DNA from: Bradyrhizobium diazoefficiens USDA 110
GTDB taxonomy: Bacteria > Pseudomonadota > Alphaproteobacteria > Rhizobiales > Xanthobacteraceae
Reading direction: 5' to 3'
DNA: 64,000 nucleotides
NCBI RefSeq assembly: GCF_000011365.1
Contig: NC_004463.1
Span: 5,132,001 to 5,196,000 of the forward strand
Shown here: positions 52,797 to 62,458 of the stretch, one piece after another
Numbering within the stretch: position 1 is the first letter of the stretch
Layout of the letters: every line of letters begins with the position of its first letter
The notes under the pieces: model-generated
Seen by the model: only the letters and a program-made list of their open reading frames with translations
What the model was told of the DNA's origin: nothing
Databases searched by the model: none
Made by a program: the position numbers and the translations under genes

Positions 52797-53774
52797 CTAG
52801 ATTCCCTCAAACAGAGCCGTCGAAAGATACCGCTCGGAGAAGGACGGTACCACCGCCAGGATGGTTTTTCCCGCAGCTTCCGGCCGCTGGCCGATCTGGA
52901 GCGCGGCGGCGATCGCAGCACCCGAGGAGATACCGCCCGGAATGCCCTCGTGCCGCGCCAATGCGCGCGAGGTCTCGATCGCCGTGGTCGAGTTGATTTT
53001 GACGATCTCGTCGATCACGGAGCGATCGAGGATATCAGGGACGAAGCCCGCGCCGATGCCCTGGATCTTGTGCGGCGTATGCTGTCCCCCTGATAGCACC
53101 GGGCTCTCCTCCGGCTCGACCGCCACCACCCGCAACGAGGCCTTGCGCGGCTTGAGCACCTGGCCGACGCCGGTGATCGTGCCGCCGGTGCCGACGCCTG
53201 CAACGAAGAAATCGATGTTGCCGTCGGTGTCGTTCCAGATCTCCTCCGCGGTGGTGCGGCGGTGCACCTCGGGATTGGCGAGGTTCTTGAACTGCTGCGG
53301 CATCACCGAGTTCGGCGTCGTCTTCACCAGCTCCTCGGCGGCGGCGATCGCGCCCTTCATGCCTTGTGCGGCCGGCGTCAGCACCAGCTCCGCGCCGAGA
53401 AAGGCCAGCATCTTGCGCCGTTCGATCGACATCGATTCCGGCATCACGAGCTTGAGCCGGTAGCCGCGCGAGGCGGCGACGAAGGCGAGTGCGATGCCGG
53501 TATTGCCGGAGGTCGGTTCGATCAGCACGGTATCCGGCTTGACGATACCGGCCTTCTCCATGGCGATGATCATGGCAGCGCCGATGCGGTCCTTCACGCT
53601 CGCGGCCGGATTGAAATATTCAAGTTTTGCCAAAATCGTCGCGTTCACACCGTGCATGCCCGGCAGCCGTCGCAATCGCACGATCGGCGTGTCGCCAAAA
53701 GCTTCGACAATCGAGTCATAGATCCGGCCGCGGCCGGGTTGATGCGCTGCACGCGTGGCGGACGATGCGTCCAT
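52797..53774 (-). CDS. cysK: cysteine synthase A (O-acetylserine sulfhydrylase)
   Basis: A 325-aa PLP enzyme that makes cysteine from O-acetylserine and sulfide. PLP lysine in [11 protein letters not shown] (Lys 61), phosphate loop [18 protein letters not shown] and substrate loop [15 protein letters not shown]. The N-terminal 15-20 residues are longer than usual. Followed at once by the BrnA-like gene. Confidence 0.94.
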   Translation of the reverse strand: MDASSATRAAHQPGRGRIYDSIVEAFGDTPIVRLRRLPGMHGVNATILAKLEYFNPAASVKDRIGAAMIIAMEKAGIVKPDTVLIEPTSGNTGIALAFVAASRGYRLKLVMPESMSIERRKMLAFLGAELVLTPAAQGMKGAIAAAEELVKTTPNSVMPQQFKNLANPEVHRRTTAEEIWNDTDGNIDFFVAGVGTGGTITGVGQVLKPRKASLRVVAVEPEESPVLSGGQHTPHKIQGIGAGFVPDILDRSVIDEIVKINSTTAIETSRALARHEGIPGGISSGAAIAAALQIGQRPEAAGKTILAVVPSFSERYLSTALFEGI

Positions 53775-53997
53775 GATGAACTCCCTGTAGCGACAATTTG
53801 CGCTTCTGCCGTGGCTCTTGCGCAGTTACAGACAGCTTGCGGCGACACGCAAGCGACAATGCGGCACATGTTAAATACGCTGCATCGCAAAATCACGTGA
53901 GCTACAAATATCAGAAAACCAACGCTTTTGTGTTGCGACCTCGTCAAGTGATTCTGCTTATGTTAGACTTACGTCTCAAAGCAGGGAGGTCACCACG

Positions 53998-54216
53998 ATG
54001 TCAGCAGTTGCTGAAGTGATGTCGACCGTCGCGCTGAACCGCGATCCGCGTTGTAGCGAGTTGCCCACCTGTCCGGTCTGCGCCGACTCCATGGTCGCCG
54101 CCGAAGCATCCGCCTACGTCTCGGACCACATGATCAGCTATCTCTGGACCTGCGACAATTGCGGTTACGGCTTCGTGACCAAGCATGCCGTCAGGCAGCG
54201 GATCGTGTGCAACTGA
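53998..54216 (+). CDS. small zinc-ribbon protein, 72 aa
   Basis: MSAVAEVMSTVALNRDPRCS, then CPVCADSMVAAEAS and WTCDNCGYGFVTKHAV, two CxxC pairs. GGGAGG lies upstream of the ATG. Function unknown. Confidence 0.7.
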   Translation: MSAVAEVMSTVALNRDPRCSELPTCPVCADSMVAAEASAYVSDHMISYLWTCDNCGYGFVTKHAVRQRIVCN

Positions 54217-54219
54217 CCC

Positions 54220-55377
54220 TCAGTCGCCCTGGCGCGGGGCGATGTCGCCCCTCGCCCAGTCCTCGCGTGTACGCTGGTAGAACTCGTCGAACGTTCCGTG
54301 TGCGATCGCGTCCCTGATGCCCTGCATCAGGGACTGATAGTATGCGATATTGATCTCGGACAGCAGCATTGCCCCCAGCGTCTCGCCCGCCTTGACGAGA
54401 TGATGCAGGTAGGCGCGCGCGTAGCTGCGCGTCGACGGCCATGTGCTTTCTTCGTCGAGCGGACGCGGATCGTCCGCATGACGCGCGTTGCGCAGATTCA
54501 CCTGACCGAAGCGGGTGAACGCGACGCCGTGGCGGCCATTGCGTGTCGGCATCACGCAATCGAACATGTCGATGCCGCGCTTCACGGCTTCGAGGATGTC
54601 GTCGGGCGTGCCGACACCCATCAGATAGCGCGGCCGCTCTTTCGGCAGCATCGGTGCGGTCTCGTCGATCATCGCCAGCATCACCGCCTGCGGTTCGCCG
54701 ACCGCGAGGCCGCCGATCGCATAGCCGTGGAAGCCGATCGCGACGAGCCCTTCCGCGCTCGCATGACGAAGCTGGGGCACATCGCCGCCCTGCACGATGC
54801 CGAACAGCATGTAACCGTCCGGCGCGCTCTCGAAGGCGCGCTTGCTGCGCTCGGCCCAGCGCAGCGACAATTGCATCGCGCGCTCGATATCGGCGTGCTC
54901 GGCGGGCAGCCGCACGCATTCGTCCATCTGCATGGCGATGTCGGAGCCGAGGAAACGCTGCACCTCGATCGAGCGCTCCGGCGACAGCTCGACCTTGGCG
55001 CCGTCGATATGCGAACGGAAGGTGACGGCGTGCTCGCTGACCTTGCGCAGGTCAGCAAGCGACATCACCTGGAAGCCGCCGGAATCCGTCAGCATCGGCC
55101 CACTCCAGCCGGTGAACCGCTGCAAGCCGCCGAGCGCCGCAATCCGCTCGGCGCCGGGGCGCAGCATCAGATGATAGGTGTTGCCGAGCACGATGTCGGC
55201 GCCGGCATCGCGCACCTCGCGCCAGTGCATGCCCTTCATGGCCCCGGCGGTCCCGACCGGCATGAAGGCCGGCGTGCGCACCACGCCATGCGGCGTGGTC
55301 AGGCGCCCGGTGCGCGCGGTGCCATCGGTGGCGAGCAGTTCGAAATGATTGGGGAGAGCTGCGTCAGGACGATTCAT
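54220..55377 (-). CDS. tgt: tRNA-guanine transglycosylase (queuine), without zinc ligands
   Basis: A 385-aa enzyme that exchanges guanine for preQ1 at the wobble base in tRNAs. Catalytic Asp in [11 protein letters not shown] (about 98) and nucleophile Asp in [15 protein letters not shown] (about 273) are present. The zinc site is not: the usual CxCxxC reads STWPST (about 311-316) and the following segment reads [10 protein letters not shown] where a His ligand is expected. Start ATG 55377 ([10 protein letters not shown]). It probably works with queA at 61245. Confidence 0.9.
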   Translation of the reverse strand: MNRPDAALPNHFELLATDGTARTGRLTTPHGVVRTPAFMPVGTAGAMKGMHWREVRDAGADIVLGNTYHLMLRPGAERIAALGGLQRFTGWSGPMLTDSGGFQVMSLADLRKVSEHAVTFRSHIDGAKVELSPERSIEVQRFLGSDIAMQMDECVRLPAEHADIERAMQLSLRWAERSKRAFESAPDGYMLFGIVQGGDVPQLRHASAEGLVAIGFHGYAIGGLAVGEPQAVMLAMIDETAPMLPKERPRYLMGVGTPDDILEAVKRGIDMFDCVMPTRNGRHGVAFTRFGQVNLRNARHADDPRPLDEESTWPSTRSYARAYLHHLVKAGETLGAMLLSEINIAYYQSLMQGIRDAIAHGTFDEFYQRTREDWARGDIAPRQGD

Positions 55378-55497
55378 GGCGGTGCTTATTGCGTGTCGGA
55401 GAAGGCCGATCAACCCGCGGGACCGCACTTCGGCCACCCCGTGCCTCAGACTGGGACACAAATGGCCCCGGATATGGTCCCCGCCACCTTGTTAAAC

Positions 55498-55518
55498 AAA
55501 ACGATACCGTGTAGTTTT
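55498..55518. promoter_or_regulatory. TetR-type operator upstream of patatin gene
   Basis: AAAACGATACCGTGTAGTTTT, nearly palindromic. It overlaps a TTGTTA (55489-55494) / TAGTTT (55512-55517) promoter with a 17-bp spacer for the patatin gene. The same first ten bases recur at 57711. Confidence 0.6.
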
Positions 55519-55567
55519 ACGGTGGGGGCTGGACGAAAAGCCGCGGCGAGTTTGCCGGCGGCGGTAG

Positions 55568-56776
55568 ATGCGTGATCGCCAGCCACCGACGATGCCCTTC
55601 GCTTCACATTCGACTGACGTGCCCGTCCCTTCACATGGCCGGGACAGGCAGACAGGCGCCCGCCTGATCGGGTTCCTGGTCCTGGCGTGCAGCCTGGCGC
55701 TCGGCGCCTGCACCTCCCTGCCCCGCGCGCCCTACACCGCCGCCGAGGCCAGCACCTCGCGCGTGCTCGATATCGATGGCCTCAGGCGCTACGCCGACGA
55801 CCCCGTCACGAAGTTCAGCTTCGAGAAGGACAACAGCAACGCGTCAAAGTCCTATCTGGCGCTCTCCGGGGGCGGTGCGGACGGTGCCTACGGCGTCGGC
55901 GTGCTCAACGGCTGGACCGCGGCCAGAACCCGCCCCACCTTCTCGGTCGTCTCCGGCGTGAGCACCGGCGGACTGATCGCGCCCTTTGCGTTCCTCGGCC
56001 CGCAATATGACGACACGTTGAAGGAGGTCTACACCAGCGGCATCGCGGAAAGCCTCCTGAACGACCCCAGCATCATCCGCGTGCTGTTCGGATCCGGCCT
56101 GTTCGGCAACACAAGGCTGCGCGAACTGGTCGCCCGCTATGTCGGGCCCGAGATCATGGCGCAAGTCGCGCGCGAGAATGCCAAGGGCCGAAGGCTATTG
56201 GTGGTGACGACCGATCTCGACACCCAGCGCACCGCGATCTGGAACATGGGCAAGATCGCCGAGATCGGCACGCCCGAGGCGCTCAAACTGTTTCGCGACG
56301 TGATGGCGGCCTCCGCCAGCATTCCCCTGGTGTTTCCACCGATCATGATCGACGCCGAAGGCCAGGGCCGCAGGTTTCAGGAGATGCACGTCGACGGCGG
56401 CGTGACGGCCCCGGTGCTGACGCTGCCGGAAGCCTTGCTCTTCCAGGGCAGCCGCCTGCCGGGCAGTGCGAAGATGGACATCTACATCCTCGTCAACAAG
56501 AAGATCGAACGCAACTTCGAGCTCGTGTCCAACAGCACCGTCGATGTCGCCTCACGCAGCCTGTCGTCGATCACCCAGTCGCAGACGCGCTCGATCATCT
56601 TCTCGACCTACGATTTCGCCAGGCGCAACCATTTGGGCTTCCATCTCTCCTACATCGCGCGCGACTACCCCGCACCGCCCTCGGAAGGATTCGACACCGC
56701 CTATATGCGGGCGCTGTATCAGTACGGATATGAGAAGGCGGCCGCGGGCCAGGCCTGGACGTCGGCGCTGCCATGA
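55568..56776 (+). CDS. patatin-like phospholipase lipoprotein
   Basis: A 402-aa protein. Lipobox LALGAC (Cys about 48) predicts a lipid anchor. The patatin domain has the oxyanion loop ALSGGGADGAYG, the nucleophile elbow SGVSTGG (Ser about 132) and the Asp in VDGGVTAPVL. Start ATG 55568 or 55592. Substrate likely phospholipid; probably repressed by the downstream TetR. Confidence 0.88.
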   Translation: MRDRQPPTMPFASHSTDVPVPSHGRDRQTGARLIGFLVLACSLALGACTSLPRAPYTAAEASTSRVLDIDGLRRYADDPVTKFSFEKDNSNASKSYLALSGGGADGAYGVGVLNGWTAARTRPTFSVVSGVSTGGLIAPFAFLGPQYDDTLKEVYTSGIAESLLNDPSIIRVLFGSGLFGNTRLRELVARYVGPEIMAQVARENAKGRRLLVVTTDLDTQRTAIWNMGKIAEIGTPEALKLFRDVMAASASIPLVFPPIMIDAEGQGRRFQEMHVDGGVTAPVLTLPEALLFQGSRLPGSAKMDIYILVNKKIERNFELVSNSTVDVASRSLSSITQSQTRSIIFSTYDFARRNHLGFHLSYIARDYPAPPSEGFDTAYMRALYQYGYEKAAAGQAWTSALP

Positions 56777-56903
56777 GACCCCGGTGCCGGAACGAGGTCG
56801 TATCGAGACCGTTGACGATAAGGCCAATTCGGCCAGATTCGCGATGACGCCCCGGTTGCTGCGCGTTATAGAGGCAGTGACGACCGCGCAGGAATCATTG
56901 GGC

Positions 56904-57650
56904 ATGGGATTGACTGCGACAAAGACAAGACCGGCAGCAGCACGGCGCGAGGTGCCGAAATCACGCGGCGGCCGGCCGACGAAGACCGCCGCGATCGAGC
57001 GCGATCAGCGGCTGATCGAGGTCGCCACCCGCCTGTTCCTGGATCGCGGCTTCGACGCCACCTCGCTCGATGCGGTTGCGGAAGCGGCACGGGTGAGCAA
57101 GCCGACCGTCTATTCCCGTTACGGCGACAAGCGCGGCCTGTTTGCCGCCGTGCTGAGGCGCGAGATCGCGCGCTGGCTGGCGCCGCTGTCGGCGGCCGCC
57201 GAGACGCAGCTCAGCAGCGCCTCGGACATCCCCGTCGAGCAGCGGCTGGTCGAGATCGGGCGCGAGATGCTGAGCTTCACCTGCGGGCCCGATGCCGTCG
57301 CCTTCAGCCGCATGATGACGTCACAGGCCATTAACTTCCCCGATGTCGCCAAGCTCGGCATGGAGGAAGGCTGGCTCAAGGCTGTCGCCACGACGGCACG
57401 CTTCTTCGACCATCTGGTGGCGCAAGGCGCGCTCGACCTCGACGACACCACCATCGCAGCGGAAGTGTTTCTCGACGTCGTCGTCGGTCATACCCACCGC
57501 ATGGCGACATTCGGAACGGCACTGGAGTTGAAGTCCGCGGAAAAGCGGATGCGTACCGCGATCAAGCTGTTCCTGGCCGGCGCGCTGGGTCCGGCCGACC
57601 GCGTCCAGGACGCCACCAAGGGCACGCCGCGGCGACGCCCATCCCGCTGA
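56904..57650 (+). CDS. TetR/AcrR-family regulator
   Basis: A 248-aa repressor. The HTH is near residues 35-80 (LIEVATRLFLDRGFDATSLD, then AVAEAARVSKPTVYSRYGDK) and a TetR_C-type ligand domain follows. The N-terminus is long and basic. The matched operators at 55498 and 57711 flank this unit, so it probably represses the patatin and PepSY genes. Confidence 0.9.
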   Translation: MGLTATKTRPAAARREVPKSRGGRPTKTAAIERDQRLIEVATRLFLDRGFDATSLDAVAEAARVSKPTVYSRYGDKRGLFAAVLRREIARWLAPLSAAAETQLSSASDIPVEQRLVEIGREMLSFTCGPDAVAFSRMMTSQAINFPDVAKLGMEEGWLKAVATTARFFDHLVAQGALDLDDTTIAAEVFLDVVVGHTHRMATFGTALELKSAEKRMRTAIKLFLAGALGPADRVQDATKGTPRRRPSR

Positions 57651-57710
57651 CAATTCCGTGAGGTTGCGATCTATCCCCTGGGGGAACACGCCCTCGCCAT
57701 TGACCAAAAT

Positions 57711-57730
57711 AAAACGATACGGTATGGTTT
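57711..57730. promoter_or_regulatory. TetR-type operator with overlapping promoter
   Basis: AAAACGATACGGTATGGTTT. It lies between a -35 TTGACC (57700-57705) and -10 TATGGT (57723-57728), spacer 17 bp, so bound repressor would block polymerase. It serves the PepSY gene. Confidence 0.65.
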
Positions 57731-57901
57731 AGTTAAGTCGGTACGGGCCGCTTTTTTCACCAGCCCCAAAAGAGGTCCGTACCGCTTCGATCGCCGCGGC
57801 GGGTACAGCTCGCCGCGGCGCTCCGCGGCCGGCCGATGCCCAAGGCCGGCCGCGAATTCTTTACGATCATCCGGCACACTCGCTGGCCGAGGGTTTCGAG
57901 C

Positions 57902-58504
57902 ATGACGACAGCCAAACGATGGACCTCACGACTGCTTGCGATCGCCCTGCCCGCGCTGCTCCTCGCAGCGCCCGCGCGGGCAATCGTGACCGCAGGCACA
58001 CCGACCGCGCTTCACAGCGACACAGATGGTGACGCTGAGGCGGATCGCCAAGCGGTCAGCCGCGAGATCGAGCGCTTCCGCGGTTCGTCGATCTCGATCA
58101 GCCAGGCCATGGCTCTCGCAGAGTCCCGCCACGCCGGCGCCACCACGGCGGACGTGAGTTTCGACGGCGCCTCCGGCGTGCCGGTCTACCGGGTGAAGAC
58201 GCTGCACAACGACCGGATCTGGCGCCACACCATCAATGCCGCGACCGGCGAGTTCGTCGGCGGAGAGGCCGCCCTGCCCCTTGCCGAGCTCGACCGCGAC
58301 GATCGCAGCAACCTCGCAGCACTCGGCGCGATCCGGCACCGCCTTGCGGATGCGGTGCGCGTCGCGGAGCAGGCCGCGTCCGGCAAGGCGATCAGCGGCG
58401 GCCTCGTGCGCGAACGTGGCCGGCTCAATTTCGCGATCGTCGTGATCAGCGGCGACGACCTCAAGGAGGTCATCCTCGAGCCGCCGGGCGCCCGGACGAA
58501 GTAG
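57902..58504 (+). CDS. secreted PepSY-domain protein
   Basis: A 200-aa exported protein from MTTAKRWTSRLLAIALPALL, with the signal ending in APARA. Two PepSY-like units: VSFDGASGVPVYRVKTLHND and RGRLNFAIVVISGDDLKEVI. PepSY proteins often modulate peptidases. Controlled by the TetR-type operator just upstream; its link to the patatin lipoprotein is inferred. Confidence 0.78.
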   Translation: MTTAKRWTSRLLAIALPALLLAAPARAIVTAGTPTALHSDTDGDAEADRQAVSREIERFRGSSISISQAMALAESRHAGATTADVSFDGASGVPVYRVKTLHNDRIWRHTINAATGEFVGGEAALPLAELDRDDRSNLAALGAIRHRLADAVRVAEQAASGKAISGGLVRERGRLNFAIVVISGDDLKEVILEPPGARTK

Positions 58505-58583
58505 AGACGGCTCCCGGCCGGCGGCCACAATCCCGCCGAAAGGCCATTGACGGACGCAAGACTCTCCCCCATAAGTCGCCGCC

Positions 58584-58655
58584 ATGTTCACGACCACCAA
58601 ACGCACGACCAAAACCACCACGGCCTTCGGGGCCCGGGGAGGCGTGCGCGCGTAG
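58584..58655 (+). CDS. threonine-rich leader peptide of asd attenuator
   Basis: A 23-codon ORF starting MFTTTKRTTKTTTAFG and ending at TAG 58653. Eight of residues 3-13 are Thr. It is followed by alternative pairing regions and a terminator (58686-58716) before asd. This is the classic layout of ribosome-mediated attenuation by charged tRNA-Thr, with E. coli thrL as the comparison. Confidence 0.65.
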   Translation: MFTTTKRTTKTTTAFGARGGVRA

Positions 58656-58685
58656 TCGTCGACTGAAACGCATCAGCTCTACCGA

Positions 58686-58716
58686 AGCCCCGCCCTCGAT
58701 GGTCCGGGGCTTTTTT
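58686..58716 (+). terminator. attenuator terminator before asd
   Basis: AGCCCCG-N12-CGGGGCT followed by six T. The CGGGGC in the leader (about 58627-58632) can pair with the same GCCCCG, giving an alternative fold. Confidence 0.75.
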
Positions 58717-58733
58717 GTTGTCTAAAGCTCACA

Positions 58734-58778
58734 GCATGATCCGGAAAAGTGGAATCCGGTTTTCCGACGAGATCATGC
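58734..58778. repeat. dispersed palindromic repeat
   Basis: GCATGATCCGGAAAAGTGG ... GATCATGC, of the type scattered in rhizobial genomes. It lies between the attenuator and the asd start codon. Confidence 0.6.
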
Positions 58779-58799
58779 TCAACTTGAATGGAGGAGAAT

Positions 58800-59825
58800 G
58801 TGAGTAACGATCCCGTCGTCGCGATTGTCGGCGTCACCGGTGCGGTGGGCGCCGAATTCATCGCCACCATGGACAAGCGTGGTTTCCGCGTCGGCAAGCT
58901 CAAGGCGCTGGCCAGCGCCCGCTCGGCCGGCAAGACGGTGTCGTTCCGCGGGCAAAACGTCGTCATCGAGGAACTGACCGAGCGCGCCTTCGAGGGTGTC
59001 GATATCGCCCTGTTCTCGGCCGGCGGCAGCATCTCGAAGAAGTATGCGCCGCTCGCGGTCAAGGCCGGCGCGGTCGTGGTCGACAACTCCTCCGCCTTCC
59101 GGATGGATCCGAACGTGCCGCTGGTGATCCCCGAGATCAACGCGAACCGCATCCGCGACCACAAGGGCATCATCGCCAACCCGAACTGCGCCGCGATCAC
59201 CGCGCTGGTGCCGCTCTGGCCGATCCACCAGAAGAACCGCATCAAGCGCGTGATCATCTCGACCTACCAGGCGGCCTCCGGCGCCGGTGCCGCCGCCATG
59301 GAGGAGCTCGTCGAGTCCACCCGCGCCAATCTCAACGGGCAGGTCTATACGCCCAGGGTGATGCCGCACCCCTACGCCTTCAATCTCTTCAACCACAACA
59401 CCGCGGTTGACCCTGAGACCGGCTACAACGACGAAGAGACCAAGGTCATCAAGGAGACCCGCAAGATCTTCGAGGACGAGACCATCGCCGTCGGCGTCAC
59501 CTGCGTCCGCGTGCCGGTGCTGCGCGCCCATTGCGAGGCCATCACGTTCGAATGCGAGAAGCCAATCAGCGAGGACCAGGTCCGCGCCATCATGGCGCAG
59601 GCGCCCGGCGTGAAGATCGTCGACGACCGCGTGAAGAACCACTTCCCGATGCCGATCGACGCCTCGGGCCAGGATGACGTCCTGGTCGGCCGCATCCGCA
59701 AGGATCTCAGCGATCCCACGGGGCATTCGATCTCGATGTTCGTCGCGGCGGATCAGCTGCTCAAGGGTGCCGCGCTGAACGCGGTGCAGATCGCGGAGCT
59801 TTTGCCGCAGCGCGTGATGGCGTAA
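58800..59825 (+). CDS. asd: aspartate-semialdehyde dehydrogenase
   Basis: A 341-aa enzyme that reduces aspartyl phosphate to aspartate semialdehyde on the path to Thr, Met, Ile and Lys. NADP-site VAIVGVTGAVGAEF, catalytic Cys in GIIANPNCAAI (about 130), QAASGAGAAAMEEL. The GTG at 58800 has GGAGG just upstream; the ATG at 58788 overlaps that ribosome site and is less likely. The Thr leader upstream implies regulation by threonine supply. Confidence 0.95.
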   Translation: MSNDPVVAIVGVTGAVGAEFIATMDKRGFRVGKLKALASARSAGKTVSFRGQNVVIEELTERAFEGVDIALFSAGGSISKKYAPLAVKAGAVVVDNSSAFRMDPNVPLVIPEINANRIRDHKGIIANPNCAAITALVPLWPIHQKNRIKRVIISTYQAASGAGAAAMEELVESTRANLNGQVYTPRVMPHPYAFNLFNHNTAVDPETGYNDEETKVIKETRKIFEDETIAVGVTCVRVPVLRAHCEAITFECEKPISEDQVRAIMAQAPGVKIVDDRVKNHFPMPIDASGQDDVLVGRIRKDLSDPTGHSISMFVAADQLLKGAALNAVQIAELLPQRVMA

Positions 59826-59874
59826 GCCGACCAGCGGGACGGGCGGCGTCAAGCGTCCGCCTGTCTCGCGTCTC

Positions 59875-61005
59875 CTACGCCAGCCCCTTCAACGCCTGTT
59901 TCATCGTAAGCCTGACAGGAACATCGACGAAGACGGTGGCCGCGTACGCCACCGCTGCAACAACCGGTATCGCGACGAGCCCGACAAGGGCGGATTGAAC
60001 CTCAATATGTCGCGCGCAGGCCTCCACGGCGTGGAACGTCACGACCTGGAGAACATAGATCCCGTAGGAAAGCAGTCCGAGGGTCTGCATCGTGTTTGCC
60101 AATGCGCCCCGCGGCGGATCGAAACGCGCGCAGATCGTGATGGCCAGCGGAAATACGACGATGACGGAGAACAGGCTCAGCGCGAGATCGAGACCGCTCG
60201 GAAAATCCAGCGCAAGGATGGCGGTGACGAGAGCAAACGCGCTGATCGCGAATCCGGGGCGTGCCGCCGGCAATCGGGCCGTTTCGTAGAAGCGGTAGAC
60301 CAGGACGCCCGCAAAGAACGAAAACCCGACCCGGATCACGCCGGCGCCGAAAGTTTCCCAGGTCGGTCCGCCCCCCAGGACACCTCGCTTATCGGCTTCG
60401 ATGCCGAACCCAAGCCACCCCATCGTGGCGCAGACCACTAGCGCGAGGGCGAAGCCGCCGACGAGCCAGGTCACGGATTTCGTATCGAGCCGCTTTCCGA
60501 GAGCCGCAAATAGCAGATTGGCCGCAACTTCAAAGAACAGCGACCAGGCGGCGAAGTTGAACGGGTACAGATCGGCATCGAGATGGGCGGGATCGGGGGT
60601 CGGCAGCATCAGCGCGCTGCAAAGGAGGCCGAGGATCGTTTGCGCCCGGTCCGGCGCTCCAGCTGCAAGCTGCCCGAGGAGAAACGGCAATGAGAGGATG
60701 AATGCCAGGGCGTACAACGGGTATAGCCGCTGGAGTCTCGCGAGCATGAAGGAGCGAACCGACAATCCCTGGCGGAAGCGTCTTCGATAGGCGTGCTCCA
60801 GCACGAAGCCCGACAGAACGAAGAACAGGTCAACAGCCAGGTAGCTATTCCCCATCCACCCGGTCGACGCAGCCGGGCCTTCCCAGAGGAAAGGAGCATG
60901 TCGCAGCGCAACCATGATCGCCCCGACACCGCGCAGTCCGTCAAGCGCAACGAACGTTCGTTCCGTGAGCAGGGCCGTTTCGGTGCGCGCTGCCGGAGCC
61001 AGCAA
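59875..61005 (-). CDS. acyltransferase 3 family membrane protein
   Basis: A 376-aa ten-helix protein. Signature TFVALDGLRGVGAIMVALRH (with RH) and YLAVDLFFVLSGFVLEHAYR. It starts at TTG 61005 with GAGGAA 8 nt upstream. Such enzymes acetylate surface or secreted carbohydrates; target unknown. Confidence 0.88.
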   Translation of the reverse strand: MLAPAARTETALLTERTFVALDGLRGVGAIMVALRHAPFLWEGPAASTGWMGNSYLAVDLFFVLSGFVLEHAYRRRFRQGLSVRSFMLARLQRLYPLYALAFILSLPFLLGQLAAGAPDRAQTILGLLCSALMLPTPDPAHLDADLYPFNFAAWSLFFEVAANLLFAALGKRLDTKSVTWLVGGFALALVVCATMGWLGFGIEADKRGVLGGGPTWETFGAGVIRVGFSFFAGVLVYRFYETARLPAARPGFAISAFALVTAILALDFPSGLDLALSLFSVIVVFPLAITICARFDPPRGALANTMQTLGLLSYGIYVLQVVTFHAVEACARHIEVQSALVGLVAIPVVAAVAYAATVFVDVPVRLTMKQALKGLA

Positions 61006-61244
61006 GTTTACGGTTCCTCAACTGATCGACGCCGTCGATTGGCGGGCCCTCCCGCGCACCAAAACGCCCGCATCAGCCGGGCAGGCGTCTCCGCCGCTCA
61101 TCAAACGGCATGACGGTAGGCTCAATTGCTTGCGAAACAGCAAAGATGGATCCGGAATCCCAGGGGAAACGGTGCGCAAACGCCGTGCCGGCCAATCTTC
61201 GGAAATCATTGCAGAAGCGGTGGGCGCGCTCCGCTTTGCCCACG

Positions 61245-62345
61245 CTACGGCGGCGACGGGTCGTGGACTTCGGTCCCCCCTGCGCGAAACAGCAGGCAGG
61301 CGTCGCCGTATGAATAGAACCGATAGCCCTGCGCAATCGCGTGCGCATAGGCCCGCCGCATCGTCTCCAGCCCCGAGAATGCCGACACCAGCATGAACAG
61401 CGTCGACTTCGGCAAGTGGAAATTGGTCAGCAGGATATCGACGGCGCGGAAGCGATAGCCGGGCGTGATGAAGATCGACGTCTCGGCCGCAAACGGCTGG
61501 ATGGTGCCGTCCTCGCTCGCGGCGCTTTCAAGCAGCCGCAGCGACGTGGTGCCGACCGCGATGATGCGCCCGCCGTTGTGCCGCGCAATGTTCAGTCGCT
61601 CCGCCGTCTCGGCCGAGATCGTGCCCCACTCGGCATGCATCTTGTGGCCTGCGGTGTCCTCCACCTTCACCGGCAGGAACGTCCCTGCCCCGACGTGCAG
61701 CGTGACGCGGTTGAGGCCGACGCCGCGCTCGCGCAGCGCCTGCTCCAGCGCGGGCGTGAAATGCAGCCCTGCGGTGGGCGCTGCGACCGCGCCCTCGTTG
61801 GCCGCGAACATCGTCTGGTAGTCGGCGAAGTCCTGATCGTCAGGCGTGCGCTTGGAAGCGATGTAGGGCGGCAGCGGCGGGCTGCCGAGATCGGCGATCG
61901 CCTGGTCCAGCGCCGGGCCGTGGAACGAGAACGACAGCGTCACCTCGCCTTCGCTGCCCTTGGCCTCGACCTCGGCGTCGAGATGGCCGAGCAGGCAGAC
62001 CTTGCCCTCGTTGCCGAAACGGATGCGATCGCCGGCAATGAGCTTCTTGGCGGGCTTCACCAGCGCCTGCCAGCGCGAGCCGTCGAGCCGCTTGATCAGC
62101 GTCGCCTCGATCTTCGGTTCGGTCTCGCGGCCGATGCGGCGGCCCTTGAGCTGCGCCGCGATCACCTTGGTGTCGTTGACGACGAGCTGGTCGCCGCGCT
62201 TCAGCCATTGCGGCAGCTCGGAGATGGTGCGGTCGCGCAGCGCGCCGCCCTCCACGACCAGCATCTTCGCGGAGTCGCGCGGGCTCGCCGGGCGCAACGC
62301 GATGCGCTCGGCGGGCAGGTCGAAATCGAAGAGGTCGGTGCGCAT
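61245..62345 (-). CDS. queA: S-adenosylmethionine:tRNA ribosyltransferase-isomerase
   Basis: A 366-aa enzyme that adds the epoxycyclopentane-diol to preQ1 in tRNA, the step after Tgt. Family motifs: [32 protein letters not shown] and [20 protein letters not shown]. The queA-tgt pair is split here by about 6 kb of other genes. Terminal part [16 protein letters not shown]. Confidence 0.95.
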   Translation of the reverse strand: MRTDLFDFDLPAERIALRPASPRDSAKMLVVEGGALRDRTISELPQWLKRGDQLVVNDTKVIAAQLKGRRIGRETEPKIEATLIKRLDGSRWQALVKPAKKLIAGDRIRFGNEGKVCLLGHLDAEVEAKGSEGEVTLSFSFHGPALDQAIADLGSPPLPPYIASKRTPDDQDFADYQTMFAANEGAVAAPTAGLHFTPALEQALRERGVGLNRVTLHVGAGTFLPVKVEDTAGHKMHAEWGTISAETAERLNIARHNGGRIIAVGTTSLRLLESAASEDGTIQPFAAETSIFITPGYRFRAVDILLTNFHLPKSTLFMLVSAFSGLETMRRAYAHAIAQGYRFYSYGDACLLFRAGGTEVHDPSPP

Positions 62346-62369
62346 GAGCGCCGTTGCGCCTTAGTTCGT

Positions 62370-62448
62370 GTCATTCCGGGGCGATGCGCAGCATCGAACC
62401 CGGAATCTCGAGATTCCGGGTTCGCGCTAACGCGCGCCCCGGAATGAC
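62370..62448. repeat. nested palindromic repeat
   Basis: Outer arms GTCATTCCGGGGC / GCCCCGGAATGAC and an inner 28-bp palindrome (62396-62423, starting GAACCCGGAATCTC). Dispersed Bradyrhizobium-type repeat between queA and the isomerase gene. Confidence 0.7.
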
Positions 62449-62458
62449 CGCTACGCGG

